NCBI GenBank assembly: GCA_002238925.1
Contig: MPNH01000037.1
Span: 1-54,672, forward strand
Direction: 5' to 3'
DNA: 54,672 nt
Origin: Spirochaetaceae bacterium bin103
Lineage (GTDB): Bacteria > Spirochaetota > Spirochaetia > SZUA-6 > Bin103
In this document: in pieces, positions 29,872 through 37,949 of the stretch
Layout of the letters: each line of letters opens with the position of its first letter
Position numbering within the stretch: position 1 is the stretch's first letter
Notes under the pieces: model-generated
Told to the model about the DNA's origin: nothing
What the model saw: only the letters and a program-made list of their open reading frames with translations
The model's database searches: none
Position numbers and translations under genes: made by a program

Positions 29872-30990
29872 TCAGCGGCCGGTCTTCACGGAAGTCCAGG
29901 CCCGCGTGAGAAGCCGCGTAAAGTCGGCCGAATCCGCCAGGTCGGCGAACAGGTTTCCCTTGACATCGGCCGAGGGATAGATTGCAGGATCGCTCTTCAC
30001 CTCCTCGTCCACGTAGGGCAGCGAAGCGTGGTTGGCGTTCGCGTAGAACACGTAGTTCGAGATCGCCGCGGCTACCTCCGGCTCCATCATATAATCCAGA
30101 AACCGATGAGCGTTGTCCGGGTGCGGTGCGTCATTCGGTATTGCAAGGTTGTCGAACCAGATCACCGCTCCCTCCCGGGGGATGGTGTAGGCTATCTCAA
30201 TGCCCTGACCCGCTTCCGCTGCCCGGTCGCGTGCGATCAACATGTCACCGCTCCAGCCCATGGCGACACAGATCTCACCGTTAGCGAGGTCGTTGATGTT
30301 CTGGGAGGAGTGGAAGTACCTGATGTGCGGCCGGATCCGCAGCATGTGCTCGGTGAAAACCTCAAGGTCGGCGGGCTCCTCGCTGTTCGGATCGCGCCCC
30401 AGAAAACCCATCAGGTTGGCGAACACTTCGGTCGGGGCGTCGAGCACGGTGACGCCGCAGGACGCCAGCTTTGCGACCACGTCCGGATCGAACAGCATGC
30501 GCCAACTGTCGGTAGGGGCGTCAGGCAGGATCTCGCGCACCTTGGCGACGTTATAGCCGAAGCCGGTGGTGCCCCACATGTATGGGATGGCGTGCTCGTT
30601 GCCGGGATCGTGAGCGGCTACGCGTTCGAGAATCGCGGCGTCGAGGTTGCCATAGTTCTCGAACCGCTCCTTGTCGAGCGCGGCAAAGATGTCTGCCGTG
30701 ATCTGGCGCTCCAGGAAGCTTGCGGCCGGAACCACCACGTCGTAGCCGCTATTGCCGGCCAGCAGCTTCGCCTCGAGCACCTCGTTGGAGTCGAAGACAT
30801 CGTAGTTTACCTTGATCCCGGTGCGCTCTTCGAAATCGGCGATCGTGTGTTCCGCGATATAGTCGGACCAATTGTAAACGTTGAGGACGAGTTCCTCGGA
30901 CGAGTGCGCCTCGTCCGCCGGCGACCCCAAAGCGTGCACCGCCGCGAATACCAGCGCGAGCGCACATCCCAGCCAATTCTTTCCGTGCAT
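29872..30990 (-). CDS. potD: Spermidine/putrescine-binding periplasmic protein
   Basis: 372 residues. A signal peptide (MHGKNWLGCALALVFAAVHA) is followed by a PotD-type SBP_bac_8 domain. LNVYNWSDYIAEHTIADFEE at the mature N terminus and YDVVVPAASFLERQI, MWGTTGFGYNV and CVAMGWSGDML further on are family landmarks; aromatic and acidic residues in these motifs form the polyamine site in PotD/PotF. Start ATG 30990 with GGAGGAAC upstream. First gene of potDABC, divergent from the aminotransferase gene. Confidence 0.93.
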   Translation of the reverse strand: MHGKNWLGCALALVFAAVHALGSPADEAHSSEELVLNVYNWSDYIAEHTIADFEERTGIKVNYDVFDSNEVLEAKLLAGNSGYDVVVPAASFLERQITADIFAALDKERFENYGNLDAAILERVAAHDPGNEHAIPYMWGTTGFGYNVAKVREILPDAPTDSWRMLFDPDVVAKLASCGVTVLDAPTEVFANLMGFLGRDPNSEEPADLEVFTEHMLRIRPHIRYFHSSQNINDLANGEICVAMGWSGDMLIARDRAAEAGQGIEIAYTIPREGAVIWFDNLAIPNDAPHPDNAHRFLDYMMEPEVAAAISNYVFYANANHASLPYVDEEVKSDPAIYPSADVKGNLFADLADSADFTRLLTRAWTSVKTGR

Positions 30991-31141
30991 CGTAGTTCCT
31001 CCCCGTCCGTGGGTTGTGTTGGCCCGCTGCAGTACCGGATTTCGCCAGCAAGGTATCGTGATGCGCCCGACAACCGACTGCGACAGCGACAATCGTACCC
31101 AGCGGGTAACGGCAACCGTACCGAGGCGCCTTGAGCCCGTT

Positions 31142-31161
31142 AATGTCCCCTTGGGGACATT
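31142..31161. promoter_or_regulatory. Putative LuxR-regulator operator, copy 2 (perfect palindrome)
   Basis: AATGTCCCCTTGGGGACATT, nine perfect base pairs around a TT centre. It stands in the divergent region between potD (start 30990) and the aminotransferase gene (start 31251), so it could control both. It matches the element before agmatine deiminase in 16 of 20 positions. Confidence 0.7.
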
Positions 31162-31250
31162 TACCGCGGCATGCCGCCGCGCCAAGCTGAATGCCGAGGT
31201 TGGCACATGAGGCGGCCCTTGGACGTCGATGCCGTCACCCGAGGAGGACC

Positions 31251-32645
31251 ATGCACACTGACGCGGCGCGGCTGCGCCGGGCGGATCTCGATCACTGTAT
31301 CCACCCGTGGACAGATTTTGCCGAGTGGACCCGAACCGGTTCCACCACCATGGTACGCGGGGAGGGCGCCTACGTGTGGGATGCGACCGGCCGGCGCTTC
31401 CTGGACGGTATCGGGGGGCTGTGGTTCGCCAACGTTGGCTTTGGCCGGCGGGAACTGATCGACGCCGCCACCGAGCAGCTCGCGCGCCTCCCGCAGTACT
31501 CCTACTTCACCAACCTGGCCAATCCGCCGGCCACCGAGCTGGCCGCCAGGCTGGCCGAGCTGGCGCCGGGCGATCTCAACCACGTTTTCTACAGCACCGG
31601 CGGCTCCACCGCCAATGACACTGCCGCCCGCATTGCCCACTTCTACCATGACCGCATCGGGAAGCCATCCAAGCGCTACCTCATTTCACGGCGCAACGCC
31701 TATCACGGCAGCACGTTCCTGGCGGCGACCCTGTCGGGAAAGACGGGCGACAAGCGCGGTTTTCAGTTCGCCGACGGCTTGGTGCATCACCTTTCGGAGG
31801 CCAACTGCTACCGTATGCCGGACGGGATTGACGACGAGAGCGCCTACTGCGACTACCTGGTGGACGAGTTCGAGCGCTTGGTGGCCAGACTCGGAGCGCA
31901 CAACGTGGCCTGCTTCTTCGCCGAGCCGATCATGGGCGCCGGCGGCGTACTGGTGGCGCCGCACGGATACCACCGGCGCATGAAGGAGATGTGCGCGGCG
32001 CACGACATTCTGTACGTGTCGGATGAAGTGGTAACCGGGTTCGGCCGGCTCGGGCAGATGTTCGCGAGCGAGCCGTGTTTCGGCGTGGTGCCCGACATGC
32101 TCGTGACCGCGAAGGGCATCACCTCGGGCTATCTGCCGCTTGGGGCGACAATCGTCTCGGACCGGCTGTACGACGGGCTGGCGCGGACGGGGTCGGACGG
32201 CGCCGTGCTCGCACACGGCTTTACCTACTCCGGCCACGCCGCCGCCTGCGCCGTGGGGCTGGCCAACATTGCGCTGCTGGAGCGGGAGCGCATATGTGAA
32301 CGGGTGCGTGACCTCGGTCCGCTGTTTCTCGAACGGTTGTCGACACTGCGCCGGCATCCGATCGTCGGCGATGTGCGCGGCAGCCACTTCATGCTGTGTC
32401 TGGAGCTCGTGCAGGACCGGCGCAGCAAGGCGCCGTTCCCGGCGGCGGTGGACATCGGCCGCCGGATCGCCCGGGCGGCGCAGGAGCGTGGTTTGATTGT
32501 GCGCCCGATCGGCAACCTCTCGGTGTTGTCCCCGGCGCTGATCCTCACCCGGGATCAGATCGAGCAAGTCGTGGCGATTCTCGACGCCGCGTTGCGCGCG
32601 ACCATCGCCGACCTGACTCGCGACGGCGTGGAGTTCGCCGGCTGA
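31251..32645 (+). CDS. Class III aminotransferase, putrescine/diamine type
   Basis: 464 residues, PLP-dependent fold type I. Landmarks: GIGGLWFANVGFGRREL at the N terminus, YSTGGSTANDTAAR (phosphate binding), RRNAYHGSTFLAATLSGK, FFAEPIMGAGG, SDEVVTGFGRLG with the PLP Asp, and VTAKGITSGYLPLGA with the Schiff-base Lys. These resemble putrescine-pyruvate (SpuC-like) or beta-alanine-pyruvate transaminases. In this island the likely step is putrescine to 4-aminobutyraldehyde. A strong GAGGAGG precedes ATG 31251, and a palindromic operator lies 90 bases upstream. Confidence 0.88.
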   Translation: MHTDAARLRRADLDHCIHPWTDFAEWTRTGSTTMVRGEGAYVWDATGRRFLDGIGGLWFANVGFGRRELIDAATEQLARLPQYSYFTNLANPPATELAARLAELAPGDLNHVFYSTGGSTANDTAARIAHFYHDRIGKPSKRYLISRRNAYHGSTFLAATLSGKTGDKRGFQFADGLVHHLSEANCYRMPDGIDDESAYCDYLVDEFERLVARLGAHNVACFFAEPIMGAGGVLVAPHGYHRRMKEMCAAHDILYVSDEVVTGFGRLGQMFASEPCFGVVPDMLVTAKGITSGYLPLGATIVSDRLYDGLARTGSDGAVLAHGFTYSGHAAACAVGLANIALLERERICERVRDLGPLFLERLSTLRRHPIVGDVRGSHFMLCLELVQDRRSKAPFPAAVDIGRRIARAAQERGLIVRPIGNLSVLSPALILTRDQIEQVVAILDAALRATIADLTRDGVEFAG

Positions 32646-32729
32646 GAGCAGTGCCCGGCTGAGCTCAGGTACTGTCAGGGTTTCCGGCCCCGGTAGCTGG
32701 CGCCGCGCCGTCGTGGCACACTGGGGGCC

Positions 32730-33974
32730 GTGAACGACCTGAGGATCGATGGCGGCCGGCTGTGGGACGGCCTGTCGCGAATGGGGGAGATCGGTGCCAC
32801 GCCGGCCGGCGGGGTGAATCGGCAGGCGCTTACCGACGGCGACCGCGCCGCCCGCGACCTGTTCATTTCCTGGTGCCGGGAGGCCGGCTGCAGCGTCCGG
32901 ATCGACGCCTCCGGCAACATCTTCGCGCGCCGCGCCGGGCGCCGCGGCGTTGCTCCGGCGGTGGCGGCGGGCAGCCATCTCGACAGCCAGCCGGCGGCCG
33001 GGCGCTTCGACGGAGCGCTTGGCGTGCTGGCCGCGCTGGAGGTGGTGCGCACGCTCAACGACCACGGCGTGGTAACCGAGCGGCCCCTGGAGGTGGTGTC
33101 GTGGACCAACGAGGAGGGCTGCCGCTTCGCCCCCTCGATGATGGGCTCCGGCGTGTTCACCGGCCGCTTCGACGCCGCCCGCATGGACGCCACCGCCGAC
33201 ACCGAGGGGCGTACATTCGGGGCGGAGCTGGAGCGTATCGGCTTCCGCGGCGACGACTTGGTGTCGGTAACGGAACTGGACTCCTGGTTCGAACTGCACA
33301 TTGAGCAAGGGCCGGTCCTGGAACGGGAGGGGACGGCGATCGGCGTGGTGACCGGCGCCAACGGGCTACGCTGGTTCGACTTGGTGGTGACCGGGCACGA
33401 TGCGCATGCGGGCCCGACGCCGATGGCGGAGCGGCGCGATGCGCTGCTCGGTGCCGCGCGCATCGTGGCGGCGGTAAACCGCATCGGCCTTGCCCACCTG
33501 CCCGGAGCGAGCGCCACCGTAGGCTCGCTGGCAGTGCATCCCAACTCGCGCAACACCATTCCGGGCCGGGTTGCGTTCACTGTCGACCTGCGCCATCAGG
33601 ACGAGACGCGGCAGGCGGCGATGAAGGACGCTCTCGAGACGGAGGCAGCATCGATTTGCGCCGCCGACAACCTGGAGCTGGACCTGCGCGAAATCGCCAA
33701 CCAGCCGCCGCTGCGCTTCGATCCTGGGTGTGTCGCGGCGGTGCGCGGTGCCGCGGCGGCTCAGGGACTGTCGTGGCGGGAGATGGTATCCGGCGCCGGC
33801 CACGATGCCTGCCACTTGGCGGCGCGCCTACCGACCGCCATGATCTTCATCCCGTGCGAAGGCGGCGTCAGCCACAGCGAGCAGGAAAATGCCACCCGTG
33901 AGGACTGCATCGCCGGGGCCAACGTCTTGCTGCACGCCGTGCTGAAGCGCGCCGGCGTGCACGCGGGTTGCTGA
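32730..33974 (+). CDS. M20 Zn-dependent N-carbamoyl amidohydrolase
   Basis: 414 residues of the HyuC/AmaB/AllC group, which removes carbamoyl or ureido groups from N-carbamoyl amines or amino acids. Metal ligands: GSHLDSQPAAGRFDGALGV (His and Asp), SWTNEEGCRFAPSMMGSG (Glu-Glu), ELHIEQGPVLE (His), and SHSEQENAT (C-terminal His). SGAGHDA is the conserved lid-domain motif. GTG 32730 with GGGGG upstream. It follows the aminotransferase gene by 84 bases on the same strand. No nitrilase-type N-carbamoylputrescine amidase is present, so this enzyme might do that step (inference). L-carbamoyl amino acid hydrolase remains the default annotation. Confidence 0.88.
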   Translation: MNDLRIDGGRLWDGLSRMGEIGATPAGGVNRQALTDGDRAARDLFISWCREAGCSVRIDASGNIFARRAGRRGVAPAVAAGSHLDSQPAAGRFDGALGVLAALEVVRTLNDHGVVTERPLEVVSWTNEEGCRFAPSMMGSGVFTGRFDAARMDATADTEGRTFGAELERIGFRGDDLVSVTELDSWFELHIEQGPVLEREGTAIGVVTGANGLRWFDLVVTGHDAHAGPTPMAERRDALLGAARIVAAVNRIGLAHLPGASATVGSLAVHPNSRNTIPGRVAFTVDLRHQDETRQAAMKDALETEAASICAADNLELDLREIANQPPLRFDPGCVAAVRGAAAAQGLSWREMVSGAGHDACHLAARLPTAMIFIPCEGGVSHSEQENATREDCIAGANVLLHAVLKRAGVHAGC

Positions 33975-34042
33975 CCCATGACGAGAACCGGGTTCCGGCG
34001 ACCAGTGCCTTGCTACGAGGCCGCCGCGCCGGAGAGCGAAGT

Positions 34043-35167
34043 TCAGGCGATGGCGTTCCAGGCAAGCCCGGCGATGATGGAGCCGACCAGGGCGATGCCG
34101 AGATAGGCGGCGAATACCCGCCGCTTGACCAGGGCCCAAACCGCGATCGCCGCCGGTATGCAGCTCACGCCGCCAGCGAGGACGAACGACATCGCGGCGC
34201 CATTCGACATACCCTGTTCCAGCAATGCATCGACCAGCGGGACGGTAGCATACCCGTTCAAATACGCCGGAGCACCGACGACCGCCGCCAGCACGATCGG
34301 ACCGAGTCCGTCGCCGCCGAGAAGCGAGGCGATCACTTCCGCCGGCACGTACTCCAGCATCAACGCCTGCACGAGGTAGGCGAGCAGCAGCCACTTGCCC
34401 AGGAACAGCGCATTTTTCAGCGCGGTGTCGCGAAACGCGAACAGACGCTCCTGCTCGCGCCAGAACGCCCACCGCGGGCGACCGAGAAACGTATTCCCGC
34501 AGTCTCCGGCGGCGCATCCGGAGTCGCACGCGCCCACCGGGGTGTGCGCCTTGAGCGGGTCGGCGAACAGCCGGCTGCCGGCGCATGCCTTAACCAGCAG
34601 GCCGCCAGTCAGCCCCAATCCTACCGCCGCCACCGCCTTGGCAGCGGCGAATCCGGTGCCGAGCGTACCGGCGGTAACCAGGAACATTGCCGGATCCATC
34701 AGCGGGGATGCCAGCCAGAATGCCATCACCGCCGACAGCGGCGCCCCCACTGCCAGCAGGGCGGCGATGAACGGAATCACCTCGCAGGAGCAGAACGGGG
34801 CCAGTCCGCCGACCAGCGCTCCCATGGCGATCATGTGCAACTCCGACCCCGTGAACGCCCTGCTCAACAGCGCCTCGGCGCCGGTCGCCTTCAGCCAGGC
34901 CACCGCGAGTACCGCCGCGCCAATGAATATCGCGGTTTGCAATATCGACTCGCCGGCGAACCGCAGGGCCGGCAACACCTGCCCCGGGTCCAGGATCGCC
35001 AGCAGCGGCGGGATCAGCGCAATCGCCAGCCACGCCTTGTCGATCCGCCGCCACAGCCGGCGCAGCGACTGCGAGGGCCGCGCCGCCGAAGTCGCGCAGC
35101 AACCCGGCCCCGCCTTGACTTCGGGCAGCACGGTGACCGGTTGCGTGGCCTGACCTGAACTACTCAT
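34043..35167 (-). CDS. SO_0444/DUF318-type permease, putative Cu/Zn efflux
   Basis: 374 residues, multi-helix permease of the DUF318 (ArsP-like) superfamily. Cysteines likely to handle metal: CC near 23-24, FCSCEVIP in a membrane helix, and a GACDSGCAAGDC loop. The two symmetric halves each end in a G-rich helix (LVGGLAPFCSCE; VVGAPAYLNGYAT). SO_0444-family proteins are annotated as Cu/Zn efflux transporters; arsenic-compound transport is an alternative. The ATG overlaps the last codons of the ArsR-type gene, so the two are cotranscribed and the substrate is probably the sensor's metal. Confidence 0.8.
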   Translation of the reverse strand: MSSSGQATQPVTVLPEVKAGPGCCATSAARPSQSLRRLWRRIDKAWLAIALIPPLLAILDPGQVLPALRFAGESILQTAIFIGAAVLAVAWLKATGAEALLSRAFTGSELHMIAMGALVGGLAPFCSCEVIPFIAALLAVGAPLSAVMAFWLASPLMDPAMFLVTAGTLGTGFAAAKAVAAVGLGLTGGLLVKACAGSRLFADPLKAHTPVGACDSGCAAGDCGNTFLGRPRWAFWREQERLFAFRDTALKNALFLGKWLLLAYLVQALMLEYVPAEVIASLLGGDGLGPIVLAAVVGAPAYLNGYATVPLVDALLEQGMSNGAAMSFVLAGGVSCIPAAIAVWALVKRRVFAAYLGIALVGSIIAGLAWNAIA

Positions 35168-35519
35168 GGGGGCCTCTCCCGTGAGGATGGGACTCGTGTG
35201 GATGGGAACTATCGGTGCAGCACTCCGACAGCAGATAGGCGGACAGCGCCTGCACGCGTGGAAATGCCACCGCCGCGCAGATAATGGAACGTCCGCGCTT
35301 GACCCGGTGCAACAACCCGGCCTGGGTGAGGATGCGCACGTGGTGCGTCAGGGTGGAGCCGGTGACCCCGCTGCGCTCACCCAGTTCCCCGATGGGAAGG
35401 CCCTCCGGTCCGGCCCGCACCAGCGTATTCAACACGGTAAGACGCTGCTCGGATCCAAGGGCCGCAAACGTGGACGCAGCCTCCTCGACGGCGAGCGGAA
35501 TGTCGGCCTCGATCACCAT
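35160..35519 (-). CDS. ArsR/SmtB-family metal-responsive repressor
   Basis: 119 residues with a winged helix: FAALGSEQRLTVLNTLVRAG, then LGERSGVTGSTLTHHVRILT as the recognition helix and HRVKRGRSIICAAV as the wing. The tail holds two adjacent cysteines followed by a His-rich stretch (SHPHESHPHGRGPHE), a plausible sensing site for zinc or copper. Start ATG 35519; the longer upstream frame is rejected because it overlaps the sialidase gene on the other strand. It precedes and overlaps the DUF318 permease gene, a usual repressor-pump pair. Confidence 0.85.
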   Translation of the reverse strand: MVIEADIPLAVEEAASTFAALGSEQRLTVLNTLVRAGPEGLPIGELGERSGVTGSTLTHHVRILTQAGLLHRVKRGRSIICAAVAFPRVQALSAYLLSECCTDSSHPHESHPHGRGPHE

Positions 35520-35528
35520 ATTTATATA

Positions 35529-35538
35529 TTTCGCGAAA
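35529..35538. promoter_or_regulatory. Candidate ArsR operator and AT-rich promoter
   Basis: TTTCGCGAAA is a perfect ten-base palindrome nine bases upstream of the ArsR-type start, next to an AT-rich stretch (tttatatatt) that could serve as the -10 region. The placement suits autorepression; binding is inferred. Confidence 0.45.
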
Positions 35539-35604
35539 CATCGAACTAATGTCAAGTCCGTGTGCAGTCGCTCGGCGCGGCCACGGGTGTGATAGGCTGC
35601 GGCC

Positions 35605-36657
35605 ATGAGCAATGCAGCCCATCTTCTGGATCGTCGCATCATTTTCCGCCACGACCGCGACCATCCCTGGAACGGCTGCGGGACCATCACCACCGACGGT
35701 TCGACCATCCTGGCGTCCTGGTACACCGGCGGATACAAGGAACCGCATCCGGACAACCACGTGGTGCTGAGCCGTTCGTTCGACGGCGGTGCGGCCTGGG
35801 AACCGCCCACGGTGGTTTCCGATCCGCCCGGCGACCTGCGCGCCGGCGACCCCATGGCCTGGCGCGACGATCTCGGCATCACCCATCTCACCTACGGTCA
35901 CCACGACCAGTTCCGCGCTACCGGAGACTGGAGCTACTTCCACATGACCTGCGCCGACCTCGCCGACATCCAACTGGCGTGGTCGGCGCCGGCGCAGGTG
36001 CTGCCGGACGGTCCGGACTTCATGCTCAACAACAAGACGATTGCTCTGGCAGACGGTTCGTATCTCGCCCCCATCGCCATCCGCACCGGACCGCGGCGGC
36101 TGAACCCGTATCACGAGGGGTTCACCCAAGCCGGCGCGCTCATCACCCGCGATCGCGGCACGAGCTGGCAACTCGTCGGACGCACGCCGCACATGACCCG
36201 CAGCGGCTACGGGCCGCCGGACGTCACGCTCTGGGAACCCGCGGTGATCGCCAACGCGGACGGCACGCTGCGATTCTTCATCCGCAATAGCTGGGGCCTG
36301 ATCCACAGCGCGAAGTCGACCGACGGCGGCGTGACCTGGAGCGCGTGGCAGCCGACCAACATGCCCAATCCCTCGTCCCGCTGCCATGTCCGCGCCCTGC
36401 CGAACGGCGTGGTGATCGCTCTCAACAATCCCAACGCGGTGATGCAGTCGCTGCCCGGCAGGGCCCAGCGCAGCCCGCTCGCCCTGCACGTCTCCTACAA
36501 CGGCGGAGACGACTTCTCGCGCATTGTCATTCTCGATCCGGGCGTGGGCGCGTATCCGGATGCCGAACTGGATCCGGACGGCCGCACCCTGCACATCCTG
36601 TACGAGGATCGGGTCGACGTATTCTACGCCGCGCTCGACCTGAACGCGGTGCTGTGA
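35605..36657 (+). CDS. Sialidase-like BNR/Asp-box beta-propeller
   Basis: 350 residues with four Asp-box-like repeats: SRSFDGGAAWEPP near 52, ITRDRGTSWQLV near 178, AKSTDGGVTWSAW near 237 and SYNGGDDFSR near 298, spaced as propeller blades. RIIF at the start with a later TLWEPAVI and RCHVRALP suggest an exo-alpha-sialidase-type six-bladed fold. No signal peptide is visible, so secretion is not supported. Glycoside specificity is unknown; many such proteins are annotated only as exo-alpha-sialidases. Its stop overlaps the SDR start. Confidence 0.8.
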   Translation: MSNAAHLLDRRIIFRHDRDHPWNGCGTITTDGSTILASWYTGGYKEPHPDNHVVLSRSFDGGAAWEPPTVVSDPPGDLRAGDPMAWRDDLGITHLTYGHHDQFRATGDWSYFHMTCADLADIQLAWSAPAQVLPDGPDFMLNNKTIALADGSYLAPIAIRTGPRRLNPYHEGFTQAGALITRDRGTSWQLVGRTPHMTRSGYGPPDVTLWEPAVIANADGTLRFFIRNSWGLIHSAKSTDGGVTWSAWQPTNMPNPSSRCHVRALPNGVVIALNNPNAVMQSLPGRAQRSPLALHVSYNGGDDFSRIVILDPGVGAYPDAELDPDGRTLHILYEDRVDVFYAALDLNAVL

Positions 36658-37517
36658 CGCACGCCATACACGTAGCCGCACGGAGCCACACCGCGAAAAT
36701 CATACTGGTAACCGGCAGCACCGACGGGATCGGCCTTGCCACGGCGCGGGAACTGGCTGAACGCGGCTGCGCGGTGATCGTGCACGGGCGCAACGCACGG
36801 CGCGCGGATGCGGCGGTGCGGGAGATCGCGGCGGCCACCGGCAACCGCAACGTAACCGCGGTGGCCGGCGACTTCGGGTCCCTGGAGGAGGTGCGGGCGC
36901 TGGCGGCGCAGGTCCTGCGCACCAGCCCGCGGCTCGACGTGCTGGTGAATAACGCCGGCATCGCCGTGCGGCGGCGCCGCACCACGAAGGACGGTTACGA
37001 GAGCACGTTCGCCGTCAACCACCTGGCCCCGTTCCTGCTGACCAACCTGCTGCTTGACCGGCTTCGCGACAGCGCGCCGGCGCGCATCGTCAACGTCAGC
37101 TCGGGGGTGCACACCAGCGGGCGCATCGACTTTGACGATCTGCAGATGGAAGATGGTTTCGACGGCTGGCAGGCGTACTCCAACTCCAAGCTCGCCAATG
37201 CGCTGTTCACCTGCGAGTTGGCGCGCCGCCTCGATCCTGCCGCGGTCACCGCCAACTTCCTCCATCCGGGCGTTATCGACACCAAGCTGCTGCACGTGAA
37301 CTTCGGCGGCGGCGCCCCGGTCGCGGACGGCGCCCGCACCCCGGTGCACCTTGCGCTGGCGCCGGAAGTGGCCAGCGTCAGCGGCTGCTACTTTGTCAAT
37401 CGGAGGCAGACCCGTCCTGCCGCCGCGACCGGCGACACGCGCCTGGCCACCGACCTGTGGCGCGTCAGCTCCGCGCTGACCGGTTTGGCCTGGCAGCACA
37501 ACAGGGAGGGTGGATGA
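36654..37517 (+). CDS. Short-chain dehydrogenase/reductase
   Basis: 287 residues. Rossmann motif TGSTDGIG, LDVLVNNAGIAV, catalytic Ser in NVSSGVH and YSNSK for Tyr and Lys. The text after the glycine motif (VHGRNARRADAA) suits NADP(H), and the overall pattern resembles retinol-dehydrogenase-like SDRs. Substrate not identified. GTG 36654 overlaps the sialidase stop (GTGA) and its own stop overlaps the crcB ATG, so three genes form a tight plus-strand operon. Confidence 0.85.
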   Translation: MTHAIHVAARSHTAKIILVTGSTDGIGLATARELAERGCAVIVHGRNARRADAAVREIAAATGNRNVTAVAGDFGSLEEVRALAAQVLRTSPRLDVLVNNAGIAVRRRRTTKDGYESTFAVNHLAPFLLTNLLLDRLRDSAPARIVNVSSGVHTSGRIDFDDLQMEDGFDGWQAYSNSKLANALFTCELARRLDPAAVTANFLHPGVIDTKLLHVNFGGGAPVADGARTPVHLALAPEVASVSGCYFVNRRQTRPAAATGDTRLATDLWRVSSALTGLAWQHNREGG

Positions 37518-37906
37518 GCGACCTGCTGCGCGACGGGGTGCTGGTGGGGATCGGCGGCTTCTTCGGGGCGCTCGGACGGTTTCTGCTGTCCGGCTGGATC
37601 GGCGCACGCGTGGAGCAGTTTCCCGCCGGTACCCTGGCGGTGAACGTGATCGGGTCGCTGGCGATCGGGTTCCTGGCGGGCGCGGCTGGCAGCAGGCTGC
37701 TGGCTTCCGGTGCGGTTCGGCTCCTGGTGATGGCCGGTTTCCTTGGCGCCTTTACCACGTTCTCGGCGTTCAGCTACGAATCGGTTCAGCTCTGGCAAAC
37801 CGGCCGGTGGCAGGCACTGCTCGCCAATGCCGGCTTGAACGTGGGCGGTTGCCTGTTGGCCACCGCTGCCGGGATGGCTGCCGCCCGCATGCTGCCCTCC
37901 ACCTAG
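37514..37906 (+). CDS. crcB: Fluoride ion channel CrcB/Fluc
   Basis: 130 residues with four membrane helices. Motifs: GGFFGALGRF, GTLAVNVIGS with the pore Asn, and GFLGAFTTFSAFSYE with the Phe-box residues. Fluc proteins work as antiparallel dimers that expel fluoride. A strong AGGGAGGG precedes ATG 37514, which overlaps the SDR stop. No fluoride riboswitch is recognisable upstream; it depends on the transcript of its neighbours. Confidence 0.92.
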   Translation: MSDLLRDGVLVGIGGFFGALGRFLLSGWIGARVEQFPAGTLAVNVIGSLAIGFLAGAAGSRLLASGAVRLLVMAGFLGAFTTFSAFSYESVQLWQTGRWQALLANAGLNVGGCLLATAAGMAAARMLPST

Positions 37907-37920
37907 CCTGATATTGACTA

Positions 37921-37938
37921 CGATAACGCATTATCGTT
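37921..37938. promoter_or_regulatory. Zur-like box before znuA
   Basis: CGATAACGCATTATCGTT, with ACGATAA and TTATCGT forming a seven-pair inverted repeat across a four-base centre (37920-37937). It ends 12 bases before the znuA ATG, so binding would block transcription or translation start. A related 18-base sequence stands before znuC (39077-39094). Confidence 0.65.
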
Positions 37939-37949
37939 AATATCGGCGC

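Noticed and set aside
37907..37949. Fluoride or metal riboswitch around crcB/znuA
   Set aside because: crcB overlaps the preceding gene, leaving no room for a riboswitch, and the short znuA leader is explained by the inverted-repeat box.
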